Shown here: positions 9,307-17,118 of the stretch, piece by piece | How the letters are laid out: every line of letters begins with the position of its first letter | How positions within the stretch are numbered: the first letter of the stretch is position 1 | Assembly: GCF_000761215.1 (NCBI RefSeq) | Contig: NZ_CP009438.1 | Span: forward strand, 1,054,001 to 1,118,000 | Source: Streptomyces glaucescens | Lineage (GTDB): Bacteria; Actinomycetota; Actinomycetes; Streptomycetales; Streptomycetaceae | Direction: 5' to 3' | DNA length: 64,000 nt | Program-made: the position numbers and the translations under genes | The notes under the pieces: model-generated | What the model was told of the DNA's origin: nothing | Databases searched by the model: none | The model's input: only the letters and a program-made list of their open reading frames with translations

Positions 9307-12023
9307 CCGATGTGCTCCTCGATAGTGCTGCTGAACTGATCGACGATCCACGGCTGCACGGACACGTCGTCGGAGACGATGCGCGCGGGGTGGAACCCGT
9401 GCCGGGCGGCCAGGTCCCGGGCGGCCAGCACGCCCGCCGAGGCGAGACCGCCGTAGGACGGGCTCGGCGTCTCCGGCTCCAGGCCGAGGAGGATCGTTTC
9501 GGCCATGCAGGAGTAGAGGATCCCCGGAGGCAGGGTGATGCCCGGGAAGTGCGGGGTCTGCAGGCCGGGAAGCTGGATACGGCCACCGGACACCAGGGTG
9601 ACGTTCGACAGGGCGGCCACCGCCGGGTGGACGTCGCCGGGCACCGCGAGGTCGCAGACGAGGACCTTGCGGTCACCGGCGAGGTGGTGCGGCAGGATCA
9701 CCGGGTCCGCCGAGTTGGTGGCGCTGACCACCGTCGGGCAGTCCCGCAGGGCGTCCATGTCCTCGGCGATCGACACGTCCACCAGGGGGGAGAGCCGGTC
9801 GGCGACCGTCTTCAGCCGCCGGGCGGATCCGGGCCGGCCGACCAGCACCATCGAGTCGCAGTGCGGTGCGATGAGTTCGGCCATCACGGAGCCGATGTTG
9901 CCGATGCCGCCGACCAGGCCGACCCTGCGGTCCCCGGCGCCGGACTCGGCCAGCGTCAGCCGCAGCAGGTCGTAGGCGCAGGCGGCGGTCAGCGAGTTGC
10001 CCGACGTCACCCTGACGTCGTGCTCCACCACGTCCCGCGCGGCGTTGGTGACGATGGAGGTGTGGCCGCCGAGGCCGATGACGCCGGCGCCGAGCGAGAC
10101 GCCCAGCTCCACCGCCTCCAGCACGGTGCGGCGCAGCCACGCCCCCTGCCCGGCCCGCAGCGCGGCGTTGGCCTGGGCGGCGGTGAACGGCACCGCCACC
10201 ATGATGACCTCGACCGTGCCCTGGGCCTCGGAGGTCACCCGGTGCCGGGCGACCTCGAACGGGTCCATCTCGCCCCACACCCGGTCGAGGGTCGCGTCGC
10301 ACTGCTCGTCCGACCAGGAGGCCAGTTCCGGTGCCATGGCGCGCAGCTTGCTCGGGCTGTCGAGGTTGGCGAGGAACGCCACCCGCGGCACGTCGGACCG
10401 GTCCGTGCCGGGGGCCGGCCGGTCGCGGCGGGGCAGCGGGACATGCTGGCGCGGCTGCCAGGCGCCGGCCGCAGGAACGGCCAGGTGTTCCAGCACCGTC
10501 GCGTACTCGCCCCGCGAGAGCAGGCCCGCGACCTCGTCGAACGCGGCGGCGACCCGGTCCACGTCGGCCGGTTCGAGCAGCGCCGACGGCTGGACGCGCA
10601 CCGTCGTGGGGGCGGACAGGGTGGGGATGACGCGGATGCTGTGGGTGTGCAGCAGCCGGCCCGCGACGAGGTAGCCCAGCGACTCCGTGTCGAACACCTC
10701 GCGCAGCAGCGCCGATTCGGGCTGCGGCAGGGCGAACTCGACGCCCAGGAGCAGCCCGCGTCCGCGCACCTCGACGATGGCGTCCGGCCACTTGGCGGCC
10801 ACCTCGGTCAGCCGGTCGCGCAGCAGCGTGCCGATCTCGGTGACCCGCTCGCGGTAGGAGAGGGCCAGGTCGAGCGCGGCCGTCGCGATGCGCGAGGAGA
10901 AGTCGTCGTCGGCGAAGGTGGAGGTGTGGTGGCGGCCGAAGTCGGCCACGTACCGCTTCTCGGCGACCAGCAGCGCGGATATCTTGGCGAGTCCGCCGCC
11001 GAGGGACTTGGAGAGCAGGTAGTAGTCCGCGACCACACCGGAGTCCTCGGAGGCGAGGAAGGTGCCGGTACGGCCCATGCCGCACTGGATCTCGTCGAAG
11101 ACCAGCGCCGCGTCGTGGCGGTCGGCCAGTTCGCGCAGCGCGGCCAGGGTCTCCGCGGGGACCTCGCGGACCCCGGACTCGCCCTGGATGGGCTCGGCGA
11201 AGCAGGCGGCCACCGGCGACAGCTGCCGCTCGGCGGAGTGCGGGACCCCGGCGGAGTCCACGGTGACCGTGTGCACCGCGACGCGTTCGGCGTCGAGCGC
11301 GCCGCGCACCGCCTCGGGCGCCCAGTCGTACAGCCGGCGGTGCCGCGGTCCCGGCACGTGCAGGTCCTCGGGGACGTTGCCGCCGTGGGTCAGCGTGCCG
11401 GCGCCGGTCGACTTGCCGTGGAAGGCGTTCCGCAGCGACACGAACACCGGGTCCGCGCCCCGCAGCCGGGAGATCCGGTCGAGCGTCTCGCTCAGCACCT
11501 CGGCGCAGGGCCGGCCGGCCGCGGGTCCGCTCGCGACGGGAAGGTCCGCGATGCCGTCGCGGCGCACCCGGCGCAGCGCCAGCTCGGTCTCCTCCTCGAG
11601 CGCGCCGAGCCGGCGCCGGTGCTCGACGGTGGCGTGCTTGACCGCGGCCTCCACCGCGTCCGCGCCGGTGTTGCCGAGGGTGACCACGTAACCGGTGCCC
11701 GTGGTGGCGCCGACGATCTCCGAGAGGCGCCGGGCCAGTTCGGCCGCGCCCGGGCGGATGCTGCCCTGGGCGTTGAACGGGGTCTGTTCGTCGAGGCACC
11801 GGCGCGCCACCTCCAGCAGCGCCGGGTGGTTGTGGCCGAACAGCGAGGCGCCCGCGCCTCCGACGAGGTCCAGCACCCGCTCCCCCGCCGCGGAGCCGTC
11901 CGCGGACCGGCGGGTCAGGTGGTCGCCCTGGCCGGCCTCGTAGGTCACGTCCAGGTTGAGCGCCCGGAAGAGGCGGGCGAGTTCCGGGCGGGCGTACCGC
12001 GCGAAAAGGTCATCGGCGTTCAT
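9303..12023 (-). CDS. Fusion: class III aminotransferase plus acyl-ACP reductase
   Basis: The protein has 906 residues in two domains. Residues about 30-450 are a PLP class III aminotransferase: LGNTGADAVEAAVKHA binds PLP phosphate, LVFDEIQCGMGRTG contains the PLP-ring Asp310, and the Schiff-base Lys339 lies in LLSKSLGGGLAK. Residues about 530-890 resemble cyanobacterial long-chain acyl-ACP reductase (aldehyde-forming). They carry IGLGGHTSIVT, the nucleotide-binding LVGGIGNIGSVMAEL, a VLVCDLAVP block with a candidate catalytic Cys, and YSCMAETILLGLE near the end. Together the domains should reduce an acyl thioester to an aldehyde and transaminate it to a primary amine in one protein. The tambjamine enzyme TamH has comparable logic with a different architecture. 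The start has a strong AAGGAGG site. The fusion is intact, with no frameshift. Confidence 0.88.
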   Translation of the reverse strand: MNADDLFARYARPELARLFRALNLDVTYEAGQGDHLTRRSADGSAAGERVLDLVGGAGASLFGHNHPALLEVARRCLDEQTPFNAQGSIRPGAAELARRLSEIVGATTGTGYVVTLGNTGADAVEAAVKHATVEHRRRLGALEEETELALRRVRRDGIADLPVASGPAAGRPCAEVLSETLDRISRLRGADPVFVSLRNAFHGKSTGAGTLTHGGNVPEDLHVPGPRHRRLYDWAPEAVRGALDAERVAVHTVTVDSAGVPHSAERQLSPVAACFAEPIQGESGVREVPAETLAALRELADRHDAALVFDEIQCGMGRTGTFLASEDSGVVADYYLLSKSLGGGLAKISALLVAEKRYVADFGRHHTSTFADDDFSSRIATAALDLALSYRERVTEIGTLLRDRLTEVAAKWPDAIVEVRGRGLLLGVEFALPQPESALLREVFDTESLGYLVAGRLLHTHSIRVIPTLSAPTTVRVQPSALLEPADVDRVAAAFDEVAGLLSRGEYATVLEHLAVPAAGAWQPRQHVPLPRRDRPAPGTDRSDVPRVAFLANLDSPSKLRAMAPELASWSDEQCDATLDRVWGEMDPFEVARHRVTSEAQGTVEVIMVAVPFTAAQANAALRAGQGAWLRRTVLEAVELGVSLGAGVIGLGGHTSIVTNAARDVVEHDVRVTSGNSLTAACAYDLLRLTLAESGAGDRRVGLVGGIGNIGSVMAELIAPHCDSMVLVGRPGSARRLKTVADRLSPLVDVSIAEDMDALRDCPTVVSATNSADPVILPHHLAGDRKVLVCDLAVPGDVHPAVAALSNVTLVSGGRIQLPGLQTPHFPGITLPPGILYSCMAETILLGLEPETPSPSYGGLASAGVLAARDLAARHGFHPARIVSDDVSVQPWIVDQFSSTIEEHIG

Positions 12024-12280
12024 GCGTCACTGCCTCCTTGCCCGGCCCGCGCCGTCAGCGACGCGGTGACCTGATCCACCACGTCCCGCAGTGTCCGCAT
12101 CTCGGCCGCCTGCTCGTCCGAGATATGCACGTCGAACTCGGATTCCATCTCGACGATCAGATCGATGGAACGCACGGAGTCGAGGCCGTAGTCCACCAGC
12201 GGGACATCGGGGTTGAGTTCGGGTACCTGTAGTCGGCGACGGAACAGTTCATCGACGACCTCGTGAATATCGCGATTCAT
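12020..12280 (-). CDS. Acyl carrier protein 1
   Basis: This stand-alone carrier protein has 86 residues and the canonical phosphopantetheine site GLDSVRSIDL, with Ser35 preceded by Asp. The helix-II/III region (VEMESEFDVHISDEQAAEM) is typical of ACPs. The ATG at 12280 has an AAGAAGG site, and the stop overlaps the start of the aminotransferase-reductase gene as ATGA. Its position directly upstream of the reductase fusion and FAAL2 makes it the likely carrier of the fatty chain. Confidence 0.9.
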   Translation of the reverse strand: MNRDIHEVVDELFRRRLQVPELNPDVPLVDYGLDSVRSIDLIVEMESEFDVHISDEQAAEMRTLRDVVDQVTASLTARAGQGGSDA

Positions 12281-12357
12281 TGCCTTCTTTTCCCCCATTC
12301 GATGCACTGTTCCTTCGGCCGATGCGGGCTCGGAAGGACAAGGCGAATCGTCAGAGT

Positions 12358-12924
12358 TCAACGCCGTATCGCCACGGCGAACGAAAGATCTGCCTCCGTG
12401 CGAACCCACACCGGTACCGGTTCGCCTCGGTACGACGCGGTCAGCGCGCCGTCGGACTGGTCGAGCTCGATCCGCCAGAACAGGAAGTCGCCCAGTCCGC
12501 CGATGCCGTTCAGGGCCTTGAAGGCCGCTTCCTTGGCGGCGAACAGCTCCCGCGGGGTGTACGCCCCGGCGGGCGGAAGCAGCGTCCGTCGCTCCCGCTC
12601 CCGCAGGACGAAGGCGGCGGTCCGGGGTTTGATGGCCGCGGTCTCGATGTCGACGCCGACGGCTTCGGCGCCGGCCGCCACCACCGCGACGGCCAGGTGA
12701 TCCGTGTGGGAGATGGAACCCGCATAGCCCCGCGGGAAACGCGGCCGGCCGTCGGGATCGCGGGGCACGATCCGGTCGGCCGACCCGGCCGCGGCCAGGG
12801 CCGAGGCGGCCGCGCGACGGCCCGCCGCGAACTGCTCGGCCCGTCCGTGCGGCCACGGCACCGGGCAGGTGGCCAGCGTTGTCCCCGGTGCGACTCCCGC
12901 GGGAATCACCAGTTCGACCGCCAC
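12358..12924 (-). CDS. 4'-phosphopantetheinyl transferase (Sfp type)
   Basis: The protein has 188 residues. It should attach the phosphopantetheine arm of CoA to the carrier proteins of this cluster and perhaps to the two NRPSs. The diagnostic motifs are present: ISHTDHLAVAVV, VGVDIE (Mg2+-binding Asp and Glu) and FAAKEAAFKAL, corresponding to the WxxKEA core. The start is a GTG at 12924 with GAAGGA upstream. It lies between two carrier-protein genes in the leftward operon. A dedicated PPTase fits the presence of two carriers with unusual serine contexts. Confidence 0.92.
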   Translation of the reverse strand: MAVELVIPAGVAPGTTLATCPVPWPHGRAEQFAAGRRAAASALAAAGSADRIVPRDPDGRPRFPRGYAGSISHTDHLAVAVVAAGAEAVGVDIETAAIKPRTAAFVLRERERRTLLPPAGAYTPRELFAAKEAAFKALNGIGGLGDFLFWRIELDQSDGALTASYRGEPVPVWVRTEADLSFAVAIRR

Positions 12925-12934
12925 CGTCCGTCCT

Positions 12935-13201
12935 TCAGCCGCGCAGTGCCACGACGTGCCCCGCCAGTGATTCGATCGAGCGCAGGACCTCGGGCTCGAC
13001 GTCGTCGTCCCACTCGAAGCCGAACGCGTCCTCCATCGCCACCAGCAGGCTCACCAGCGCGGTGGAGGGCAGCCCCGCCTCGCGCAGCGAGACGGTGTCC
13101 GGCACGTCGCTGACGAACCGGTCGCTGCCGAACAGGTCGGCCAGCAGTTCCCTGATCCGCTGCTTGACCTCGTCCGTCGTGATCGCCGCCGTGTCAGACA
13201 T
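12935..13201 (-). CDS. Acyl carrier protein 2 (atypical serine context)
   Basis: The protein has 88 residues with a carrier-protein fold pattern. The modification site reads AGLPSTALVSL, so Ser46 is preceded by Pro instead of the usual Asp. The rest (VAMEDAFGFEWDDDVEP) is typical acidic helix III sequence. Its start overlaps the end of the alpha/beta hydrolase gene by 8 bases. The partner enzymes are not evident. By position it could carry the substrate of the hydrolase or a second acyl unit from FAAL1. Confidence 0.82.
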   Translation of the reverse strand: MSDTAAITTDEVKQRIRELLADLFGSDRFVSDVPDTVSLREAGLPSTALVSLLVAMEDAFGFEWDDDVEPEVLRSIESLAGHVVALRG

Positions 13202-14060
13202 TCGCTTCCGTCTCCTCGACGAACCTGCGGACGATCGACTGGAACGTCTCGGGGTCGTCCAGGAAGGGCACGTGGCCGGCGTTCGTCATGATCTCGCAGC
13301 GGCCGTTCCCGAACAGCTTGGCCAGCTCGTGGCCGCGCGACGGGGTGAGCAGGATGTCGTCGTCGCCGAGCACGATGACCGTCGGGGCGGCGATCCGCGA
13401 CAGCAGCTCGGGGCTGGTGTCGCCCTCCTGGACGAGCGCCAGGCCGTTGGCGAGCTCCTCCGGGGTGGACATCGCGAGGAACGCCTCGCGGAAGCCCAGG
13501 AAGCCGGGGGTGCCGCCCTCCTCGTTCATCTCCCCGCTGATCACCTCGGGGTAGATGTGGCCGTACAGGGCGGCCATGCCGTGGTTCTTCAGCGTCAGCA
13601 GCCACGCCCGGTTGAGCTGCCGGTGGCGCCGCATGCCGGTGAGACCGAACACCGGGCCCGCCAGCACCAGGCCCTTGACCCGGTCCGGGTGGGCCAGCGC
13701 CACGTCACGGGCGAGCTGGGTGGAGGCCGAGCTGGCGACCAGGTAGGTCGACTCGATGCCCAGCGCGTCGAGCAGACCGATCAGGTCCGCCCCGTGCTCC
13801 TCCCAGGTGGGCTCCTTGTCGAGCTTCGAGGACTGGCCGTGGTTGGCCAGGTCGTAGCTCACCACCCGGAAGTCGCGCACCAGGTCCTGGGTGAAGGCGC
13901 GCCAGAGCGGGCTGGTGATGAAGAAGTTGTTGAGGAGGGTGATGGCCGGGCCCTCACCGCGCGACTCGTAATAGAGTTCGACGCCCTCGCGGGTCGTGAC
14001 GCGCGGCAGGTCCTCCGGGTACTGGAGGTCGAGTTGCTCCAGGGCTTCAGCGGCTGACAT
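13194..14060 (-). CDS. Alpha/beta-fold hydrolase with non-standard nucleophile elbow
   Basis: The protein has 288 residues of the compact alpha/beta hydrolase fold. It shows YDLANHGQS in the usual N-terminal place, a catalytic acid region LGDDDILLTP and a catalytic His in TNAGHVPFLDDPE. The elbow reads VASSASTQLA where family members usually have GxSxG, so the nucleophile is probably the central Ser in a relaxed context. It overlaps the nitronate monooxygenase gene upstream by 14 bases and a carrier gene downstream. A thioesterase, acyltransferase or lyase role on a carrier-bound intermediate is plausible, but the substrate cannot be assigned. Confidence 0.8.
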   Translation of the reverse strand: MSAAEALEQLDLQYPEDLPRVTTREGVELYYESRGEGPAITLLNNFFITSPLWRAFTQDLVRDFRVVSYDLANHGQSSKLDKEPTWEEHGADLIGLLDALGIESTYLVASSASTQLARDVALAHPDRVKGLVLAGPVFGLTGMRRHRQLNRAWLLTLKNHGMAALYGHIYPEVISGEMNEEGGTPGFLGFREAFLAMSTPEELANGLALVQEGDTSPELLSRIAAPTVIVLGDDDILLTPSRGHELAKLFGNGRCEIMTNAGHVPFLDDPETFQSIVRRFVEETEANV

Positions 14061-15051
14061 TGCTTTCCAGTCCTTTCTCGGTCTGTACGACTCCGGCGCC
14101 CGGGAGCACCCGTGCGAACCGGGCGACGACGTCGGCCGCCGATATCTCGTCGGAGAGCGCGCTGCAGGACATGCCGCAGTACATCGCCATCTCCTCGATC
14201 CGGCCGCTGGTCGCGTCGGTGGGCACGGCCGCGCTGAAGCGCGGCACGAGATACGGCTTTCCTTCGACCACGGTCTTGCCGATGAACTTCTTGGGCTGCC
14301 CCGGATCGTCGGTCACGGGCGTCGCCAGCACGCGGTGCCGCCGCCCCGGCCACCCGATCTCGTACACATCGGTGATCACGGTGTCGGACTCGTCGGCGGC
14401 GGTCACGGCCGCCTTGAAGCGCGGGTGGGCCCGCGACTCGTGCGCGACGACGAAGGCCGTACCGAGCAGCACGCCGTCGGCTCCGGCGGCGACGGCGCGG
14501 GCGGCCTCGGCGGGCGAGCCGATCCCGCCCGAGGCGACCAGGCAGGCGTCCGGCAGCCGCTCGCGCAGCGCGGTGACCAGCTCGTCCCGGAGGGAGGTGC
14601 CGAGCAGGTGGCCGCCGGCCTCGGTGCCCTGGGCCACCACCACGCCGCCCCGCTCGGCGACGCGCACCCCGTCCTCGACGGTCCCGACCTGCACGACCAG
14701 GTCCCGCCCCGCGGCGACGACCCGGTCGAGCACCGCGTCGTCGGGCAGGCCGAAGAGGGACACGTGCACGCGGTCCGGCGTCTCGTCGAGGACCTGGGCC
14801 AGCTGGCGGTCCAGCTCGTCCGGCCCGACGACCTCCGGGATCAGGTTCACGCCGACGGGCCGCTCGGTGCCCTCGGCCAGCCGGCCGAGCATGGCCGACA
14901 GCGGGGCACCGACCAGCTTGTAGCCGCCCGCACAGCCCGCCGCGCCGGCCTCGGACACGGCGCACGCCAGCTCGGTGCCCGCGACACCGCCCATGCCCGA
15001 CTGCAGCAGGCTCACATCCAGGCCGAGGACCTGCGCCAGGGAGGCACGCAT
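14047..15051 (-). CDS. Nitronate monooxygenase-type FMN enzyme
   Basis: The protein has 334 residues of the NMO / 2-nitropropane dioxygenase TIM-barrel family. FMN-binding blocks are clear: QSGMGGVAGTEL at the N-terminus, VVVAQGTEAGGHLLG in the middle, and SGGIGSPAEAARAVAAGADG followed by LLGTAF. The family oxidises nitronates to a carbonyl compound plus nitrite. In related cassettes (family knowledge) it acts after a diiron enzyme has made a nitronate from carrier-bound glycine. Here it overlaps the ligase gene by one base and follows ligase, carrier and diiron oxygenase in the same operon. That context favours denitrification of a carrier-bound nitronate over an enoyl-reductase role, which shares the fold. 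Confidence 0.85.
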   Translation of the reverse strand: MRASLAQVLGLDVSLLQSGMGGVAGTELACAVSEAGAAGCAGGYKLVGAPLSAMLGRLAEGTERPVGVNLIPEVVGPDELDRQLAQVLDETPDRVHVSLFGLPDDAVLDRVVAAGRDLVVQVGTVEDGVRVAERGGVVVAQGTEAGGHLLGTSLRDELVTALRERLPDACLVASGGIGSPAEAARAVAAGADGVLLGTAFVVAHESRAHPRFKAAVTAADESDTVITDVYEIGWPGRRHRVLATPVTDDPGQPKKFIGKTVVEGKPYLVPRFSAAVPTDATSGRIEEMAMYCGMSCSALSDEISAADVVARFARVLPGAGVVQTEKGLESNVSR

Positions 15052-15878
15052 CAGCCCAGACTCTCCACCGCGGCCACCGCGGCGTCGGTGCCGCCGAACC
15101 GCTCCGTCAGGGTGTGCACCCAGCGCTCCAGGCCGAAGGCGAGGCAGCTGGTGTGGGCCGTGGCGTCACCGGCCTGGATGCCGCAGCGCTCGCCGAAGAA
15201 GTTGCGGTGGTAGTTGACGGAGCCGATCGCCAGGCCGTTGACGACGAACTCCTCCTTCACCGGGAACAGGCGCTGCATCTTGGCCTTGCCGCTGTTCTTG
15301 TCGAAGAACGGGTCGGTGGCGACCTCGATCTCGAAGTCGAGGCCGAGTTCGGCGCACAGGGTCTGCACGGCGTCCTTGGCGCGCAGCAGGTGGTTCTTGG
15401 CGACGTCCTCGGGTCCGATGCAGACGATCTCCCGCATGGAGAAGCCGAGCAGCCGCTGCAGGCCGTCGTAGTGGTCCTCGTTGCGGAAGCAGGTGCCGAG
15501 CGTGGTCCGCATCGCGCCCTCGGCCGGCAGGGCGCTGCCGGCCAGCTCGACGTAGATGGCGTAGCAGGCCGCGGACGGCAGGGCGAACCCGGTCGGCTGC
15601 ATCACCTCGGTGGGGATGCGCTCCAGCGGCCGGTCGGACTCGGCGAGCAGGGGGGCGACGCGGTCCGGGTCGAGGCGGGTGGCGGCCAGGCCGAGGTGCG
15701 GGAAGTTGTCGTAGTAGTCGAACATGTCGAGGTCCCGGCACTGCATGAGGAACGGGAACCGGAACTCCGGGGCGTCCCAGCCGTCGGCCAGGCGGCGGAA
15801 CACGGAGTCGATGGCCCGCAGCAGTCGCAGCTGTCCGCCGTCGAGAACTCTCAAGCCGTTGTCGGTTGCTGTGGTCAT
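15051..15878 (-). CDS. Amino acid:carrier-protein ligase (truncated SerRS-like)
   Basis: The protein has 275 residues, only the catalytic core of an atypical (archaeal-type) seryl-tRNA synthetase, with no tRNA-binding arm. It has class II motif 2 (TCFRNEDHYDG) and motif 3 (CLAFGLERW). Cys130, Glu150 and Cys245 fit the zinc ligands of this family. Such proteins activate glycine or alanine and transfer it to the pantetheine arm of a small carrier protein, not to tRNA. The carrier gene is directly upstream with an ATGA overlap, and the diiron oxygenase lies upstream of that. Glycine is the expected substrate by comparison with the enteromycin-type cassette, but residue-level specificity was not established here. 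Confidence 0.9.
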   Translation of the reverse strand: MTTATDNGLRVLDGGQLRLLRAIDSVFRRLADGWDAPEFRFPFLMQCRDLDMFDYYDNFPHLGLAATRLDPDRVAPLLAESDRPLERIPTEVMQPTGFALPSAACYAIYVELAGSALPAEGAMRTTLGTCFRNEDHYDGLQRLLGFSMREIVCIGPEDVAKNHLLRAKDAVQTLCAELGLDFEIEVATDPFFDKNSGKAKMQRLFPVKEEFVVNGLAIGSVNYHRNFFGERCGIQAGDATAHTSCLAFGLERWVHTLTERFGGTDAAVAAVESLG

Positions 15879-16120
15879 CGTGCCGCTTTCCGCTTGAAGA
15901 ATCGGGCTTCGATCGCGTTGAGGGTGCGGAAGTCGTCCAGGTCCACGTCTTCCGGATCGATCGGCTCGCCGGTCAGTTCCTCCAGCAGGAAGATGAACTC
16001 GACGAAGGCCAGTGAGTTGATGGCCCGGCTGTCGATCAGGTCCAGGTCGTCGGGCACCTGCCCGAGCTTGGGGTTGCGGCCGAGGATGAACTCCCGGACC
16101 GCCTGGAGTTGATCGGTCAT
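15875..16120 (-). CDS. Small carrier protein for the aminoacyl unit
   Basis: The protein has 81 residues. The site is DSRAINSLAFVEF, with the probable pantetheine Ser36 preceded by Asn where most carriers have Asp. The second half (FLLEELTGEPIDPEDVDL) is normal carrier sequence. It overlaps both neighbours as ATGA (diiron oxygenase upstream, ligase downstream), so the three are a coupled unit. It should hold the amino acid loaded by the ligase while the oxygenase and flavoprotein act on it. Confidence 0.9.
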   Translation of the reverse strand: MTDQLQAVREFILGRNPKLGQVPDDLDLIDSRAINSLAFVEFIFLLEELTGEPIDPEDVDLDDFRTLNAIEARFFKRKAAR

Positions 16121-16995
16121 TTGACGATTTCCCTACCGACGCCGGCCTTGGACAGGAACTTGCGGGTCCGCTTCAGGACCTCGTCGTGCGCCGCCACGCG
16201 GGCGGGGTGCTCCAGCGCCCGCCGCCGCAGCGACAGCGCGTCCGGGATACCGGCGTCGCGGTAGGCGGCCGGGTTGTAGAGGGTGCCGATGCTGTACTGG
16301 AGGTAGTTCTCCAGGTACTCGGCGACCACGGGAACCTCGTCGGGGTCGCGCTTGGCCACCTGTCCGAGCAGGTTCGTGAAGATCATCCGGCCGAACGCGA
16401 CGTGCCGGCTCTCGTCCTGGTGGTGGACCCGGTTGATCTCCCGCGCGATGGGCGGCAGCGACTGGTCGGTCGCCATGTGCGCGTTGTAGTAGTCGACGAT
16501 CTCCTCGAAGATCAGGATCCGCGCGAACACGATCATCTCGCGCGCCACCGGCGACAGGTGCTCCACCGAGTCGGCCTTCAGCGTCGGCTGCGCCGGGTAC
16601 AGCTTGCCGCCGTACCGCAGGCAGAACTGCGCGAAGAACCACATGTGCTCGTTTTCCTCACCAATGAAGTGGTGCAGGAACTCCGAGACGTTGGCGTACG
16701 TCTTCTCGTGGATGCGCATGACCACTTCGCTCATCAGCTCACGGATCCCGTGGATGTTGAGACTGAAGAAGTTGATCGCCTCGTACCGGGTCAGCGCCAG
16801 CTGCTGCTCTCGCGTCAGCTCGTCCCACATCGGCGTCCCCGCCAGCGTGGTCAGGCTCTCGCTCATCCACGGCATGTCCGGCTCGATCTTGTCGGGCCAG
16901 TCGAACATCGTGTACGGGTTGTAATAGCCGGACTCCGCCAGCTGCTCCAGCCGGTCGAGGTTCAGGTGAACCGGCTCGATCTCACGTACCGCCAT
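16117..16995 (-). CDS. AurF/CmlI-like diiron N-oxygenase
   Basis: The protein has 292 residues from the ATG at 16995; a GTG at 17004 is an alternative. It belongs to the non-heme diiron N-oxygenase family that turns amines into nitro compounds. Iron ligands are visible in order: GEENEHMWFF (Glu114, His117), FEEIVDYYNAH (Glu164/165) and VHHQDESRHVAFG (His191/192, Glu195, His198), giving the extra-His pattern of AurF and CmlI. Coupling to the carrier and amino acid ligase genes indicates that its substrate is a carrier-bound amino acid, by analogy glycyl-S-carrier to a nitronate. Free arylamine oxidation is less likely because there is no arylamine pathway nearby. Confidence 0.9.
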   Translation of the reverse strand: MAVREIEPVHLNLDRLEQLAESGYYNPYTMFDWPDKIEPDMPWMSESLTTLAGTPMWDELTREQQLALTRYEAINFFSLNIHGIRELMSEVVMRIHEKTYANVSEFLHHFIGEENEHMWFFAQFCLRYGGKLYPAQPTLKADSVEHLSPVAREMIVFARILIFEEIVDYYNAHMATDQSLPPIAREINRVHHQDESRHVAFGRMIFTNLLGQVAKRDPDEVPVVAEYLENYLQYSIGTLYNPAAYRDAGIPDALSLRRRALEHPARVAAHDEVLKRTRKFLSKAGVGREIVK

Positions 16996-17118
16996 TTTTT
17001 TCACTCGCCTTTCCCTGTGCAGGATTCCCCGTGCAAGGCACCAGGTTCTGACCTGGGCGGTGGGGTGCGGGATTCGGTCACGCCGCACCCGTGCAAACGC
17101 GTGCGGTGGTCCGGGACG

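Noticed and set aside
9303..12023. Two separate genes for aminotransferase and reductase
   Set aside because: The frame is continuous through the junction with no internal ribosome site or stop, so it is a true fusion.
15051..15878. A true seryl-tRNA synthetase
   Set aside because: At 275 residues it lacks the tRNA-binding arm and is coupled to a carrier-protein gene; the amino acid:carrier ligase family fits better.
16117..17088. A longer diiron oxygenase starting at 17088
   Set aside because: The extra 31 residues are Arg-rich and lie in the intergenic hairpin region; the ATG at 16995 begins the conserved protein.
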